In this document: in pieces, positions 1-8,488 of the stretch
How the letters are laid out: every line of letters starts with the position of its first letter
Numbering within the stretch: position 1 is the stretch's first letter
Source: Planctomyces sp. SH-PL62
GTDB lineage: Bacteria > Planctomycetota > Planctomycetia > Planctomycetales > Planctomycetaceae
Direction: 5' to 3'
Length of the DNA: 40,372 nt
Assembly: GCA_945905295.1 (NCBI GenBank)
Contig: CAMDPX010000045.1
Span: 1 to 40,372, forward strand
The notes under the pieces: model-generated
What the model was told of the DNA's origin: nothing
Databases searched by the model: none
Seen by the model: only the letters and a program-made list of their open reading frames with translations
Translations under genes and position numbers: made by a program

Positions 1-99
1 CCAGGGCCGTTGGCCCTGGCTGGGAGAATCCATGGCCCGTTGGGCCGACGAACAAACGGCCCTTCGGGCCGACAAACGACCGGAACTGCGAACCGAAAA
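1..99. repeat. Fragment of the chemotaxis-operon palindromic element
   Basis: The window opens inside the right half of the GGCCC-type palindromic element found at the other junctions of this operon. Visible palindromes are CCAGGGCCgttGGCCCTGG at 1-19, GGCCCgttGGGCC at 34-46 and GGCCCttcGGGCC at 58-70. The left half, if present, lies outside the window. The frame upstream of cheR is open through this repeat, which gives a spurious N-terminal extension. Confidence 0.8.
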
Positions 100-150
100 C
101 CCACAACCACCTCGCGGCCCATCGGGCTGAAACTCATTTCAAATCACGTC

Positions 151-1653
151 ATGTCTCAAGTCGTCTGGTCCGATCCTCACGTCGAGCGAATCGTGCAGCA
201 GGTCTGTACTCGGACCGGGTTGTTTTTTCGGGACTCGCAGCGTGAGACCGTTGAACTGGGAATTCGCCATGCGATGCAGTTGGCGAAACAGACCAGCGTC
301 GCGGAGTACGGTCAGCATCTTGAACGGCATGCGCGCGCGTTCGACGAGTTGATCATCGAACTGACCGTCGGTGAGACGTACTTCTTCCGCGATACCGGTC
401 AGATGGAATTCATTCGCCGGAACATCCTGCCGGAGATCTGCGAACGTCGCGGCATCAGTCATCCGATTCGCATTTGGAGCGCGGGTTGTGCCACGGGTGA
501 GGAGCCGTATTCGTTGGCGATGCTGTTGACCGAAGAGGGATTGGCGGATCGGGCTCACATCTTGGCGACGGACATTTCGCGCCGCTCGTTGGAGCGTGCT
601 CAGCAGGCGCATTACGGCGAATGGTCGTTGCGCGGCGAAGGGGCCAAGGTCGCGCGGAAGTATCTGCGGCAAGACGGGGACCGGTATCACGTGCATCCGT
701 TGATTCAGTCGCGCGTGCAGTTCGAGTACTTGAACTTGGCGCTCGACGTGTATCCCTCGAGCGTCACGGGAACGCGCGATCTCGATTTGATTCTCTGCCG
801 CAATGTGATGATCTATTTCGATCGCGACACGATCGCGTCCATCGCACAGCGTTTTTATGAGTCGCTCACTCCGGGCGGTTGGTTAGTCGCGGCGGCGGGC
901 GATCCGTCGTTAGAAGATCATGCGCCGTTTGAGACGACGATCACCAACTCTGGGCTGTTCTATCGCCGAGGTCAGGCCGGCAAATCGTCCGCGTTCTCTG
1001 TTGTCCGGGGTCAGGCACCGCAAAATTCAAAATTGGCGGAATCAAGCGCTGGAAGTACTCAGGCTCTCGCTCCGCCAATTTTGAATTTTGCGGTGCCTGA
1101 CCCCTGTCTGTGGAATTGTCGTGTACCCGCCGTCGTCGCTCCGTCGGGAACCGTTGCCGCTGCGGCGAACATCGAGACGTTGGCGACGGCTCAGCGGGCT
1201 TTGGAGGACGGTGAATACCAACGCTCCGCGGAGATTGCCGCGCGGTTGCCGGACACGGCGGACTCGGTCGCGATTCGCGTGCAGGCGCTGGCGAACTCCG
1301 ATCTGCCGCAAGCCGAGCAGGTCTGTGACGCGGCGACGAAACGACACGCGCTGTCGGCTCATCTGCAATATCTGCACGCGGTGCTGTTGCTTGATCTGAG
1401 CCGCGAGCAGGAAGCGGCTCAGGCGGCGCGGCGAGCGGTGTATCTCGACAACTCACTGGCGATCGCGCACTTCACATTGGGTTCGATCCTGCGTCGGCTC
1501 GGCGATCTCGAAGGAGCGCGACGATCGTTTCGCAACGCGCGCGATCTGTGTGTCGCTCGGCCGGCCGATGAGGTCATTCGTTTTTCTGACGGCGAGCACG
1601 CGGGCACGTTGGCTCGCGCGGCGCAACTGCAATTGGAAAGCTTGAACCGATGA
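151..1653 (+). CDS. cheR: CheR-type MCP methyltransferase with C-terminal TPR-like region
   Basis: S-adenosylmethionine-dependent glutamate methyltransferase expected to methylate the receptor encoded two genes downstream. The SAM-binding motif SAGCATGEEPYSLA starts near residue 110, and LILCRNVMIYFD follows near residue 210, both typical of CheR. The C-terminal part (about 340-500) is alanine- and arginine-rich with TPR-like helices, for example AHFTLGSILRRLGDLEGARR. CheR-TPR fusions are typical of Wsp (WspC) and Frz-type systems. I placed the start at 151 (MSQVVW) because the open frame upstream is palindromic repeat sequence. No strong ribosome binding site is seen. The linker between the two domains contains an in-frame inverted repeat at 1007-1104. 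The stop overlaps the cheW start (ATGA), so translation is probably coupled. Confidence 0.93.
   Translation: MSQVVWSDPHVERIVQQVCTRTGLFFRDSQRETVELGIRHAMQLAKQTSVAEYGQHLERHARAFDELIIELTVGETYFFRDTGQMEFIRRNILPEICERRGISHPIRIWSAGCATGEEPYSLAMLLTEEGLADRAHILATDISRRSLERAQQAHYGEWSLRGEGAKVARKYLRQDGDRYHVHPLIQSRVQFEYLNLALDVYPSSVTGTRDLDLILCRNVMIYFDRDTIASIAQRFYESLTPGGWLVAAAGDPSLEDHAPFETTITNSGLFYRRGQAGKSSAFSVVRGQAPQNSKLAESSAGSTQALAPPILNFAVPDPCLWNCRVPAVVAPSGTVAAAANIETLATAQRALEDGEYQRSAEIAARLPDTADSVAIRVQALANSDLPQAEQVCDAATKRHALSAHLQYLHAVLLLDLSREQEAAQAARRAVYLDNSLAIAHFTLGSILRRLGDLEGARRSFRNARDLCVARPADEVIRFSDGEHAGTLARAAQLQLESLNR
1007..1104. repeat. Perfect 34-bp inverted repeat inside cheR
   Basis: Left arm 1007-1040 and right arm 1071-1104 are exact reverse complements over 34 bases, around a 30-base loop. 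The arms begin GGGGTCAGGCACC and end GGTGCCTGACCCC. It lies in frame in the linker between the methyltransferase domain and the TPR-like region of CheR and adds about 32 residues without a stop. The GGGGTC/GACCCC ends resemble the intergenic hairpins at 33762 and 38019. Confidence 0.95.
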
Positions 1654-2264
1654 TCCAACCGACTCCGCAAAAGAAGGCGTTCAATTGGGACGAGGCGAAG
1701 GCGCGGCTCGCTCGATCGGCGGCGGCGTTCACCGACGTCGAAAATCTTTCGCCCGAACAAGCCAAGGCGATCATGGATCAGCGAGCTCACAAGCTGGCCC
1801 GCACGCCGCCTCAGGAACCGAATGCCGGCGAGTTGCTGGAGCTGGTCACGTTCCGGCTCGGCGGTGAACGGTTCGCGATCGAAGCGCGTTTCGTCCACGA
1901 GATGATTCATCTCGAACACATCACCCCCATCCCCGACGCGCCCGACTTCTTGCTGGGGACCACCAACCTCCGCGGTGAGGTGCTGGCGGTGCTCGACGTG
2001 CGCGGATTCTTCGGAGCCTCACGCACCACCGCGGACATCGCATCAGCCGCGTTGGTCCTGGGAGAGGCCCGCATCGAGTTCGCTCTGATCGCCGACGAGG
2101 TCGAGGAAGTCGCGACATTCCGAACGACTGATTTCTTCGATGCGACCAGTGCATTTTCCTCGATCGGTAGAGATTGGGTCAGGGGAGCCTCCAACAGCGC
2201 GTTAATACTGTTAGATGCCAAAGCCTTGCTGAATGATCAGCGACTGTTCGTGGATGAAGCCTAG
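1650..2264 (+). CDS. cheW: CheW coupling protein
   Basis: Scaffold that links the receptor to the CheA kinase. The CheW domain runs from about residue 62 to the end. It starts LLELVTFRLGGERFAIEA and contains the characteristic PDFLLGTTNLRGEVLAVLDV segment. The first 60 residues are a charged, probably flexible extension. With 204 residues it is slightly longer than typical CheW because of this extension. The ATG overlaps the cheR stop codon by four bases, which fixes the start and implies translational coupling. It is followed by palindromic repeat DNA before the receptor gene. Confidence 0.93.
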   Translation: MIQPTPQKKAFNWDEAKARLARSAAAFTDVENLSPEQAKAIMDQRAHKLARTPPQEPNAGELLELVTFRLGGERFAIEARFVHEMIHLEHITPIPDAPDFLLGTTNLRGEVLAVLDVRGFFGASRTTADIASAALVLGEARIEFALIADEVEEVATFRTTDFFDATSAFSSIGRDWVRGASNSALILLDAKALLNDQRLFVDEA

Positions 2265-2312
2265 TGTCTCGGCCCAATGGGCCAATTCGTTCCGGCCGAA
2301 CCGGCCAATGTG

Positions 2313-2529
2313 TCCCGGCCCAACGGGCCATGAATTCCCCCAGCCAGGGCCTACGGCCCTGGGAAACGTCCCCACAAATTACGACATCGGCCCAACGGGC
2401 CAATCGTTCGCCGAATGGATTGATCGACGAAATCGAATGACCGGCCCGTTGGGCCTCACAAACAATATCGACCGCCGTTCCAGGGCCGCTGGCCCTGGCT
2501 GGGCGAACGAATGGCCCTTCGGGCCGGAA
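2313..2529. repeat. 217-bp composite palindromic element, copy 1
   Basis: This fills the cheW-receptor gap of 357 bases. The outer arms contain GGCCCaacGGGCC followed by CCAGGGCCtacGGCCCTGG on the left, and their inverted counterparts end in GGCCCttcGGGCCGGAA on the right. An inner pair GGCCCaacGGGCC / GGCCCgttGGGCC surrounds a central segment containing CGAATGGATTGATCGACGAAA. Two extra small palindromes (GGCCCaatGGGCC at 2271-2283 and a CCGGCCgaaCCGGCC nearby) precede it. It has the same length as the copies at 4404 and 5386. No gene is seen here. Confidence 0.9.
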
Positions 2530-2621
2530 CCACAACAGAATCCCTAATCGAAACTGAATGCGCAATCGCAACGACCACCGGCAGTCATTGAGCCGACCAA
2601 ACCGAAATGAAGGACTCACTC

Positions 2622-4331
2622 ATGGCCAAGAAGAAGGCGACGAAGAAGCCGATCAGCATCAAGCGAGCCGCTCCAAAACAAAAGCCGGCCGCTCCGAAGC
2701 GACAACCCGTCGCGAAGCCCGCCAAGAAGTTTGAGGACTTCTACCGCTTGATGGTGGATACGATCACCGACTACGCGATCACGCGGCTCGATCCCGAGGG
2801 GCGCGTCGTCAGTTGGAATCCTGGGGCCGAGGGGATCAAGGGTTACAAAGCGGAAGAGATCATCGGCCAGCACATCTCCCGGTTCTATCCCAAGGAGGCC
2901 GTCGATCGCGGCTGGCCGGAGCAGGAACTCACGCGAGCGTTGGCCGAAGGTCGTTTTGAAGATCAAGATTGGCGCGTGAAGAAAGACGGCTCGCAATTCT
3001 GGGCCAACGTGATCATCACGCCGTTGCGAGACTCGCAGGGACACCACATCGGTTTCACGAAGGTCACGCGCGACTTCACCGAACGCAAACAACTCGACGA
3101 AGCGCTGGCCGCTGAGAAGTCTCGCGCACAGGCCATCTTCCAATTCACCGCCGATTGCCTGATTACGATCGACGAGCGAGGCATCATCCAGTCCTGCAAC
3201 GCGACCGCCGAGAAACTCTTCGGCTATCGCTCGGAGCAACTCATCGGCAAGAACATCTCGCTGCTGGCGGCATCCCCGTATCGCGAGGAACACGACGGCT
3301 ATTTGCAGAACTATCTGCGCACCGGCATCGCGAAAATCATGGGCAAAGAGCGGGAACTGGAAGCGATCCGCAGCGACGGCAGCAAGTTCCCGATTGCTCT
3401 GCGGATCGCGGAAATGAAGGACGGCGATAAGCGGCTCTTCATCGGCACCGTGCAGGACATCACCGGACGTAAGAACGCCGAATCCGAACGCCAGCGACTG
3501 TTCGATGCCATTCGCGACGCGGTCAATCGCCTGGCCACCTCGTGCCGCGAGATCCTCGCCACGACCACTCAGCAAACCGCCGGTGCCGAACATCAAGCCG
3601 CCGCCGTTTCGCAAACGGTCATCACCGTCGATGAACTCGCTCAGACCTCCGACCAAGCCAACGAACGTGCCCGCGGCGTCGCCGATGCCGCTCGTCGAGC
3701 GGACGAAGTCAGCTCTGTCGGACGCAAAGCGATCGAGGAATCGATCACCGCGATGGGGGACGTCAAATCGCAAGTCGAGTCGATCGCCGAGAACATGCTC
3801 TCGCTGGCCGAGCGCGCTCAAGCCATCAGCGAGATCACGCTGACGGTCAACGACATCGCCGAGCAAACCAACGTGCTGGCCCTCAACGCGGCCGTTGAAG
3901 CCGCGCGAGCGGGCGAACATGGCCGAGGCTTCGCTGTCGTCGCCAGCGAAGTGAAATCGCTCGCCGAAGAATCCAAGAAAGCGACCGCTCAAGTCCGCCG
4001 CATCCTCGGCGAAATCCAGCAAGCGACCAACAGCGCCGTCATGTCGACCGAACACGGCACGCGAGCCGTCAGTTCCACCGCCGAGATCGTCAGCAAGGCG
4101 GGTGACACGATCAAAGACCTGAGCAGCACGATTGCCGACGCCGCTCGCGCCGCGGGCCAGATCTCCGCCTCCGCCGGCCAGCAGGCGGCCGCCACCACGC
4201 AACTCCGCGAAGGCATGAAGAGCATCGAAAAAGTCACGCGAGAAAACGTCCTCGCGATTCAACAAATCCAACTCGCCGCCCAGAACCTCACCGCGCTGAG
4301 CAACGAATTGGCCTCACTGACATCCGGGTAA
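2622..4331 (+). CDS. Cytosolic methyl-accepting chemotaxis protein with two PAS domains
   Basis: Sensor of the chemosensory pathway. A lysine-rich N-terminus (about 1-40) is followed by PAS 1 (about 42-155; [20 protein letters not shown] through [11 protein letters not shown]) and PAS 2 (about 165-290; [20 protein letters not shown] through [10 protein letters not shown]). A long helical signalling domain then carries the conserved receptor tip, including [19 protein letters not shown] and [16 protein letters not shown]. No membrane segment is visible, so the signal is probably internal, such as redox state or a bound cofactor. Of two possible ATGs (2607 and 2622) I prefer 2622, because AAGGA lies about 9 bases upstream of it and nothing comparable precedes 2607. 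It is expected to signal to the CheA encoded downstream. Confidence 0.93.
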   Translation: MAKKKATKKPISIKRAAPKQKPAAPKRQPVAKPAKKFEDFYRLMVDTITDYAITRLDPEGRVVSWNPGAEGIKGYKAEEIIGQHISRFYPKEAVDRGWPEQELTRALAEGRFEDQDWRVKKDGSQFWANVIITPLRDSQGHHIGFTKVTRDFTERKQLDEALAAEKSRAQAIFQFTADCLITIDERGIIQSCNATAEKLFGYRSEQLIGKNISLLAASPYREEHDGYLQNYLRTGIAKIMGKERELEAIRSDGSKFPIALRIAEMKDGDKRLFIGTVQDITGRKNAESERQRLFDAIRDAVNRLATSCREILATTTQQTAGAEHQAAAVSQTVITVDELAQTSDQANERARGVADAARRADEVSSVGRKAIEESITAMGDVKSQVESIAENMLSLAERAQAISEITLTVNDIAEQTNVLALNAAVEAARAGEHGRGFAVVASEVKSLAEESKKATAQVRRILGEIQQATNSAVMSTEHGTRAVSSTAEIVSKAGDTIKDLSSTIADAARAAGQISASAGQQAAATTQLREGMKSIEKVTRENVLAIQQIQLAAQNLTALSNELASLTSG

Positions 4332-4403
4332 TGAGACCCAAGACCAAGAACCAAAGTGCTCCATGCAAACACACAACGTAGTCCGACCCCAATGGCCAAT
4401 GCG

Positions 4404-4620
4404 TTCCGGCCCAAAGGGCCATGCATTCTCCCAGCCAGAGCCATCGGCCCTGGGAAATGTGCCAACGAAAACAACATCGGCCCAACGGGCCAACCGTTCG
4501 CCGAATTGGATGATTGACGAAAACGAATGACCGGCCCGTTGGGCCTCACGAATTGATTTCGGCCTCCACCCCAGGGCCGATGGCCCTGGCTGGACGAACG
4601 AATGGCCCTTCGGGCCGGAA
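4404..4620. repeat. 217-bp composite palindromic element, copy 2
   Basis: Left outer arm TTCCGGCCCaaaGGGCC...CCAGAGCCatcGGCCCTGGG and right outer arm CCCAGGGCCgatGGCCCTGG...GGCCCttcGGGCCGGAA are imperfect inverted copies. Inner GGCCCaacGGGCC and GGCCCgttGGGCC form a second inverted pair. The layout and length are identical to the copy at 5386. It lies in the 494-base gap between the receptor gene and the transposase. No gene is seen in this gap. Confidence 0.92.
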
Positions 4621-4712
4621 CCGCAAACCGCAAACTGGTAATCACCGAAACCACAAACTGCTCATCACCGAAACCGCAATACCTTCTGAATTCCATTGAG
4701 ATCATCTCTGTG

Positions 4713-4809
4713 TTCCGGCCCAAAGGGCCATGCGTTCTCCCAGCCAGGGCCAACGGCCCTGGGCGATGTCGACCCACCAACCTGATCGGCCCAACGGGCC
4801 AACCATTCG
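4713..4809. repeat. Left half (97 bp) of the palindromic element, abutting the transposase
   Basis: It is colinear with the first 97 bases of the 217-bp copies: TTCCGGCCCaaaGGGCC, then CCAGGGCCaacGGCCCTGGG, then GGCCCaacGGGCC and CCATTCG. Similarity stops at about 4809, 16 bases before the transposase start codon. The right half is missing here. This suggests the transposase gene occupies, or was delivered together with, this half element. Confidence 0.85.
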
Positions 4810-4825
4810 TCTGGAGTATTATGTC

Positions 4826-5281
4826 GTGCCGCAATCCCTCTCCCGTGTTTGGTTGCATCTCGTCTTCAGCACCAAGAATCGTCGCGCGTTTCTCCAAAAG
4901 GAAACGTTTCGCGAGGAGATGTTTCGCATGTTGAGCCATCACGTCGAACAAATGGGCTGCGTTCCCGTCCGTTGCGGCGGCTGGATCGATCACGTCCATG
5001 TCGTTTGTGGGCTATCGAGAACGGTGACGATCGCGGATTTGATCGAAGGGATCAAAACCGAAACGTCCAAGTGGGCAAAGAAGGCTCCACATTCCGTTTC
5101 GACATTTGCCTGGCAGACCGGTTACGGAGCGTTCTCAGTGAGCCAATCGAATCTGTCGCGCGTTGTGAAATATGTCGACGACCAACCCAAGCACCATCGC
5201 ACGATGTCTTTCCAAGACGAGTTCCGCAAGCTCTGCGAAAAACACGGCATCGAGATCGACGAGCGATACGTTTGGGATTGA
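4826..5281 (+). CDS. IS200-like Y1 transposase (REP-associated tyrosine transposase type)
   Basis: Single-strand DNA transposase of the HUH/Y1 superfamily (Y1_Tnp). The start is a GTG at 4826, giving the typical MPQSLSRVWLHLVFSTKNR N-terminus, with GGAG about 10 bases upstream. The HUH pair is H56 and H58 in WIDHVHVV. The catalytic tyrosine is Y116 in VVKYVDDQPKHH. The C-terminal motif SFQDEFRKLCEKHGIEID is also typical. At 151 residues it is full length and looks intact. It interrupts the chemotaxis operon in the sense orientation. It is preceded by a half palindromic element and followed about 105 bases later by a full copy, so these hairpins may be its substrates (inference). Confidence 0.9.
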   Translation: MPQSLSRVWLHLVFSTKNRRAFLQKETFREEMFRMLSHHVEQMGCVPVRCGGWIDHVHVVCGLSRTVTIADLIEGIKTETSKWAKKAPHSVSTFAWQTGYGAFSVSQSNLSRVVKYVDDQPKHHRTMSFQDEFRKLCEKHGIEIDERYVWD

Positions 5282-5385
5282 AAGGGGCGAGTTTGAAATT
5301 GAGAACGGCATGTCGGGGAGCGAGCGTGGCAAATCCAGGATTGAAGACAAGACGATTGCAGTTACGACGCGCAGACAGATTTGTG

Positions 5386-5602
5386 TTCCGGCCCAAAGGG
5401 CCATGCATTCCCCCAGCCAGGGCCATCGGCCCTGGGAAATGTGCCAACGAAAACAACATCGGCCCAACGGGCCAACCGTTCGCCGAATTGGATGATTGAC
5501 GAAATCGAATGACCGGCCCGTTGGGCCTCACGAATTGATTTTGGCCCCCATCCCAGGGCCGATGGCCCTGGCTGGGGGAATGCATGGCCCTTTGGGCCGG
5601 AA
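5386..5602. repeat. 217-bp composite palindromic element, copy 3, perfect 52-bp arms
   Basis: Outer arms 5386-5437 and 5551-5602 are exact inverted copies over 52 bases. Each arm contains two smaller palindromes (GGCCCaaaGGGCC and CCAGGGCCatcGGCCCTGG). The interior carries GGCCCaacGGGCC (5461-5473) and GGCCCgttGGGCC (5515-5527). It is the best-preserved copy and lies between the transposase and cheA. The rest of the 491-base gap (5282-5385 and 5603-5772) shows no gene. Confidence 0.95.
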
Positions 5603-5772
5603 CCGCAAAACCGCAATTCGCGGTTAATCGACATCACAATCCGCTCGGTACGGACACCGAACATAACTACGAATCACAATGCCAAATCCAAAACACAACA
5701 ACTCAAATCACATTCCGTAAAACGCAAACTGCATCACACGCGCCGCCAACCAACGGCACCCGAGCACAAATC

Positions 5773-8073
5773 ATGGACAAGCAAGAACTCGCACAACGAT
5801 TGATGGTGGCGTTCCTCGAAGAGCTGGACGAGCACGTCGGCGCAATGAACCGGCACCTGTTGGCTCTGGAAAAGAACCCGCCGGCGGAGCAGCGGCAAGC
5901 GTTGCTGAAGGAACTGTTTCGCTCGGCGCACACGATGAAGGGGGCGGCGAACGCCAACAGCATTCGGCCGATCGAGCAATTCTGCCATCGGCTGGAAGAC
6001 ATTCTGGTCGCCGTCCGAGATGGCAAACGCACCTTTACCGACGACTTGTTTGCGATTTGCTTTCAAGCCGCCGACGCGCTGGAGGAAGCGGGTTCGCGAT
6101 TGCGAGAAGAAGAGGATTTGGACGACTCGCCGCTGGTCGACTTGATGCCGTTGATCGAACGGGCCGCAGCGGGCGAAACCGTATTGCTTGCCAAACCCAC
6201 ACGACCACGGGAGAGCGAGGCTCCCGCCGAGCCGGTGCTTTCCACAAACCTCGGCTCGGCGGGAGCCTCGCCCTCCCAGGCGGTCGTTCTTGCATCGGAC
6301 AGTTCGCCCGAGCGATCGACCGCCAGCGTGCGAGTCGCAGCGGAAAAGCTCGACATGTTGCTGGCCCAGACGGGCGAACTGCTGGTCGCGCGGCGGCGCG
6401 TCGAGTCGCGTTTGTCGGAGATCCACGATCTGCGCGATTGGACCGCCGAATGGTCCGCCGCGTGGCGGATGGTTGAGAAGCCAATCCGCAAGTTCACCGA
6501 ACCAGCTCGCGTCGACGGAAAATCGGAAGCGGTTCAACGACCAGCGTTGCCTCGCCGAGCGGCCGCTGTGCTGCAACAAACGGGCGATCGGATTCGGCAA
6601 CTCGAAAAACGATTCGAGCACCTCGCCAAAATGTTGCGAGACGACGGGAGATTGCTGGCTCAAACGTGCGACGCGCTGGACGATGAGGTCAATCGGGTCC
6701 GCATGTTGCCGTTTGCCGAAGCGTGCGCCGGACTCGAACGTGCGGTGCGCGATCTGGCTCGCACTACCGGCAAGCAAGTCGAGTTGGTTATCGAAGGGGC
6801 GGATGTCGAAGTCGATCGCTCGGTGTTGGAAGAGTTGAAAGGTCCGTTGCTGCACCTCGTTCGCAACGCGGTCGATCACGGCGTCGAGTCGCCTGATGAG
6901 CGTGAGTTGGCCGGCAAACCGCCGGCCGCGAAGGTCACGGTCTCTGCGGCGATTCGCGGAGCGATGATTGAAGTGGTGATCTCGGACGACGGCAAAGGTT
7001 TTGATACGCATCGCATTCGCGAGATCGCCACCCAACGCGGCTTGTCGATTCCGCAAGAAGAACGCGATCTTGTCCGTCTGATCTTTCAGGCGGGGTTCTC
7101 GACCGTTCGTGCCGTCACCGACATCTCCGGCCGAGGCATCGGATTGGACGTCGTGCAAAGCAAGATCGAAGCCTTGCATGGCACCGTCGATGTGGACTTC
7201 GCTCCGGGAAACGGCGCACGCTTCACACTGCAAGTGCCGCTGACGCTGACCACGATCGGCGCCGTGCTGGCTCGCGTGGGTGAGCACACCTACGTCATCC
7301 CCACGACTAGCGTGCGCAAAATTCTGCGGTTCGATACGTCGAGCGTCGCGTCGGTCGGTGGCCGCAGTTGCTTGCTCAACGGCGAGACGCCGATTCCGAT
7401 CAGTTTTCTTTCGGAGTTCGTCCGCCCCGGTTCCACCGCGCAGTTCACGGGCCGCAAACAATTGGGGATTGAACTGAGTTCGGCCAACAGCAAAGTGGTC
7501 TTCGTCGTGGACGAAATCGTCGCCGAACAAGAGGTGGTCGTGAAAACTCTGGGCCAGCGCATTCGTCGAGTCCGACATGTCTCCGGCGCGACGTTGTTGC
7601 CGTCCGGCCGAGTCGCGTTGCTCTTGAACACTCCGAGTCTGATTCGTTCGGCGTTAGGTCAGAACTCGACGATCGCCGCGATGCCGAAGTCCGATGCCGA
7701 ATCAGTGCGTGTGCGCCGCCTGCTGGTCGCCGAGGATTCGCTGACGACGCGCACGCTGATGAAGAGCATCCTGGAAACCGCCGGCTACGAAGTCGTCACC
7801 GCCGCCGACGGCCAGCAAGCTTGGGAAACGCTTGCCAAAGAAAAGTTCGATCTGGTCGTCAGCGATGTCGACATGCCCCGCATGACCGGCTTCGAGCTGA
7901 CCAAGACGATTCGCGGCAGCCGACAGTTCGTGAACCTGCCGGTCATCCTGGTAACAGCTCGGCATTCCGACGAAGACAAGGCCCGCGGCGTCGGCGCGGG
8001 GGCGAACGGGTACGTCGTGAAAAGTGCGTTCGACCAGCGCGTGTTGTTGGAGACGATCGGTCAATTGTTGTGA
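5773..8073 (+). CDS. cheA: CheA histidine kinase with fused C-terminal receiver domain
   Basis: Central kinase of the pathway. The HPt domain at the N-terminus has the phosphorylatable H53 in SAHTMKGAA. A proline- and alanine-rich linker (about 140-185) contains an in-frame inverted repeat. Dimerisation helices follow, then the ATP-binding domain with N-box HLVRNAVDHGVES, G1 SDDGKGFD and G2 GRGIGLDVV. A CheW-like domain comes next and a receiver domain ends the protein, with predicted acceptor D698 in VVSDVDMP. CheA-REC hybrids are typical of Wsp (WspE), Frz (FrzE) and related non-flagellar systems. The ATG at 5773 (MDKQELAQ) is preferred because the upstream in-frame extension is palindrome-derived. 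At 766 residues it is complete. No separate CheY or output gene lies in the window. Confidence 0.95.
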   Translation: MDKQELAQRLMVAFLEELDEHVGAMNRHLLALEKNPPAEQRQALLKELFRSAHTMKGAANANSIRPIEQFCHRLEDILVAVRDGKRTFTDDLFAICFQAADALEEAGSRLREEEDLDDSPLVDLMPLIERAAAGETVLLAKPTRPRESEAPAEPVLSTNLGSAGASPSQAVVLASDSSPERSTASVRVAAEKLDMLLAQTGELLVARRRVESRLSEIHDLRDWTAEWSAAWRMVEKPIRKFTEPARVDGKSEAVQRPALPRRAAAVLQQTGDRIRQLEKRFEHLAKMLRDDGRLLAQTCDALDDEVNRVRMLPFAEACAGLERAVRDLARTTGKQVELVIEGADVEVDRSVLEELKGPLLHLVRNAVDHGVESPDERELAGKPPAAKVTVSAAIRGAMIEVVISDDGKGFDTHRIREIATQRGLSIPQEERDLVRLIFQAGFSTVRAVTDISGRGIGLDVVQSKIEALHGTVDVDFAPGNGARFTLQVPLTLTTIGAVLARVGEHTYVIPTTSVRKILRFDTSSVASVGGRSCLLNGETPIPISFLSEFVRPGSTAQFTGRKQLGIELSSANSKVVFVVDEIVAEQEVVVKTLGQRIRRVRHVSGATLLPSGRVALLLNTPSLIRSALGQNSTIAAMPKSDAESVRVRRLLVAEDSLTTRTLMKSILETAGYEVVTAADGQQAWETLAKEKFDLVVSDVDMPRMTGFELTKTIRGSRQFVNLPVILVTARHSDEDKARGVGAGANGYVVKSAFDQRVLLETIGQLL
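6209..6277. repeat. 26-bp inverted repeat inside cheA linker
   Basis: Arms 6209-6234 and 6252-6277 match in inverted orientation at 25 of 26 positions, around a 17-base loop. In frame they read as alanine/proline-rich peptides (ESEAPAEP and GSAGASPSQ), placed between the HPt and dimerisation domains. It is a different sequence family from the intergenic elements of the operon. Confidence 0.92.
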
Positions 8074-8109
8074 GGAAAGAAAGATGAATGACCGGAACAG
8101 GTGAGAAAG

Positions 8110-8258
8110 ATCATTGATTGGAGCAGATCATTGATTGGAGCAGATCATTGAATCGAGCAAATGATTGAATGGAGGAAATGATTGAATGGAGGAAATGATT
8201 GGATGGAGGAAATGATTGGATGGAGGAATTGATTGGATGGAGGAAATGATTGAACGAG
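8110..8258. repeat. 17-bp tandem repeat, about 8.7 units
   Basis: Units start at 8110, 8127, 8144, 8161, 8178, 8195, 8212, 8229 and 8246. The consensus is ATGATTGAATGGAGGAA with an earlier variant ATCATTGATTGGAGCAG. Central units are identical or differ by one or two bases, with a gradient from one variant to the other along the array. Later units carry GGAGGAAATG, which resembles a Shine-Dalgarno sequence close to an ATG, but no gene starts here. It lies in the 530-base cheA-cheB gap, which holds no gene. Confidence 0.95.
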
Positions 8259-8275
8259 ATTTGAAGTCCGAAGTG

Positions 8276-8488
8276 TTCGGCCCAACGGGCCAGCGGTTCG
8301 TCCAGCCAGGGCCATCGGCCCTGGAAAACGGACCCACACCAACAGGTAGGCCCAACGGGCCGACCGTTTATCGACTTGGAAGATTAGAAAACGAATGACC
8401 GGCCCGTTGGGCCTCACAAACATTGATGCGGCCACCGTCCCAGGGCCGTTGGCCCTGGCTGGGAGAAGGAATGGCCCTTTGGGCCGAA
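8276..8488. repeat. Composite palindromic element, copy 4 (about 213 bp)
   Basis: It has the same architecture as the 217-bp copies: outer GGCCCaacGGGCC and CCAGGGCCatcGGCCCTGG, an inner GGCCCaacGGGCC / GGCCCgttGGGCC pair, then CCAGGGCCgttGGCCCTGG and GGCCCtttGGGCC. It is slightly shorter, and its outer ends are less well matched. Its right end runs straight into the 25-bp palindrome array before cheB. Confidence 0.88.

Noticed and set aside
10-150. N-terminal extension of CheR in frame with the methyltransferase
   Set aside because: It is a translation of the palindromic repeat (GPLGR-type peptides) with no family similarity; the same false extension appears before the transposase (4730) and CheA (5584).
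2616-4271. 551-codon antisense ORF opposite the receptor gene
   Set aside because: It is a shadow frame caused by high GC at third positions; the sense frame has clear PAS and MCP signalling domains.
5734-7578. 614-codon antisense ORF opposite cheA
   Set aside because: Same reason: the sense strand encodes all CheA domains, and the antisense product shows no recognisable domain.
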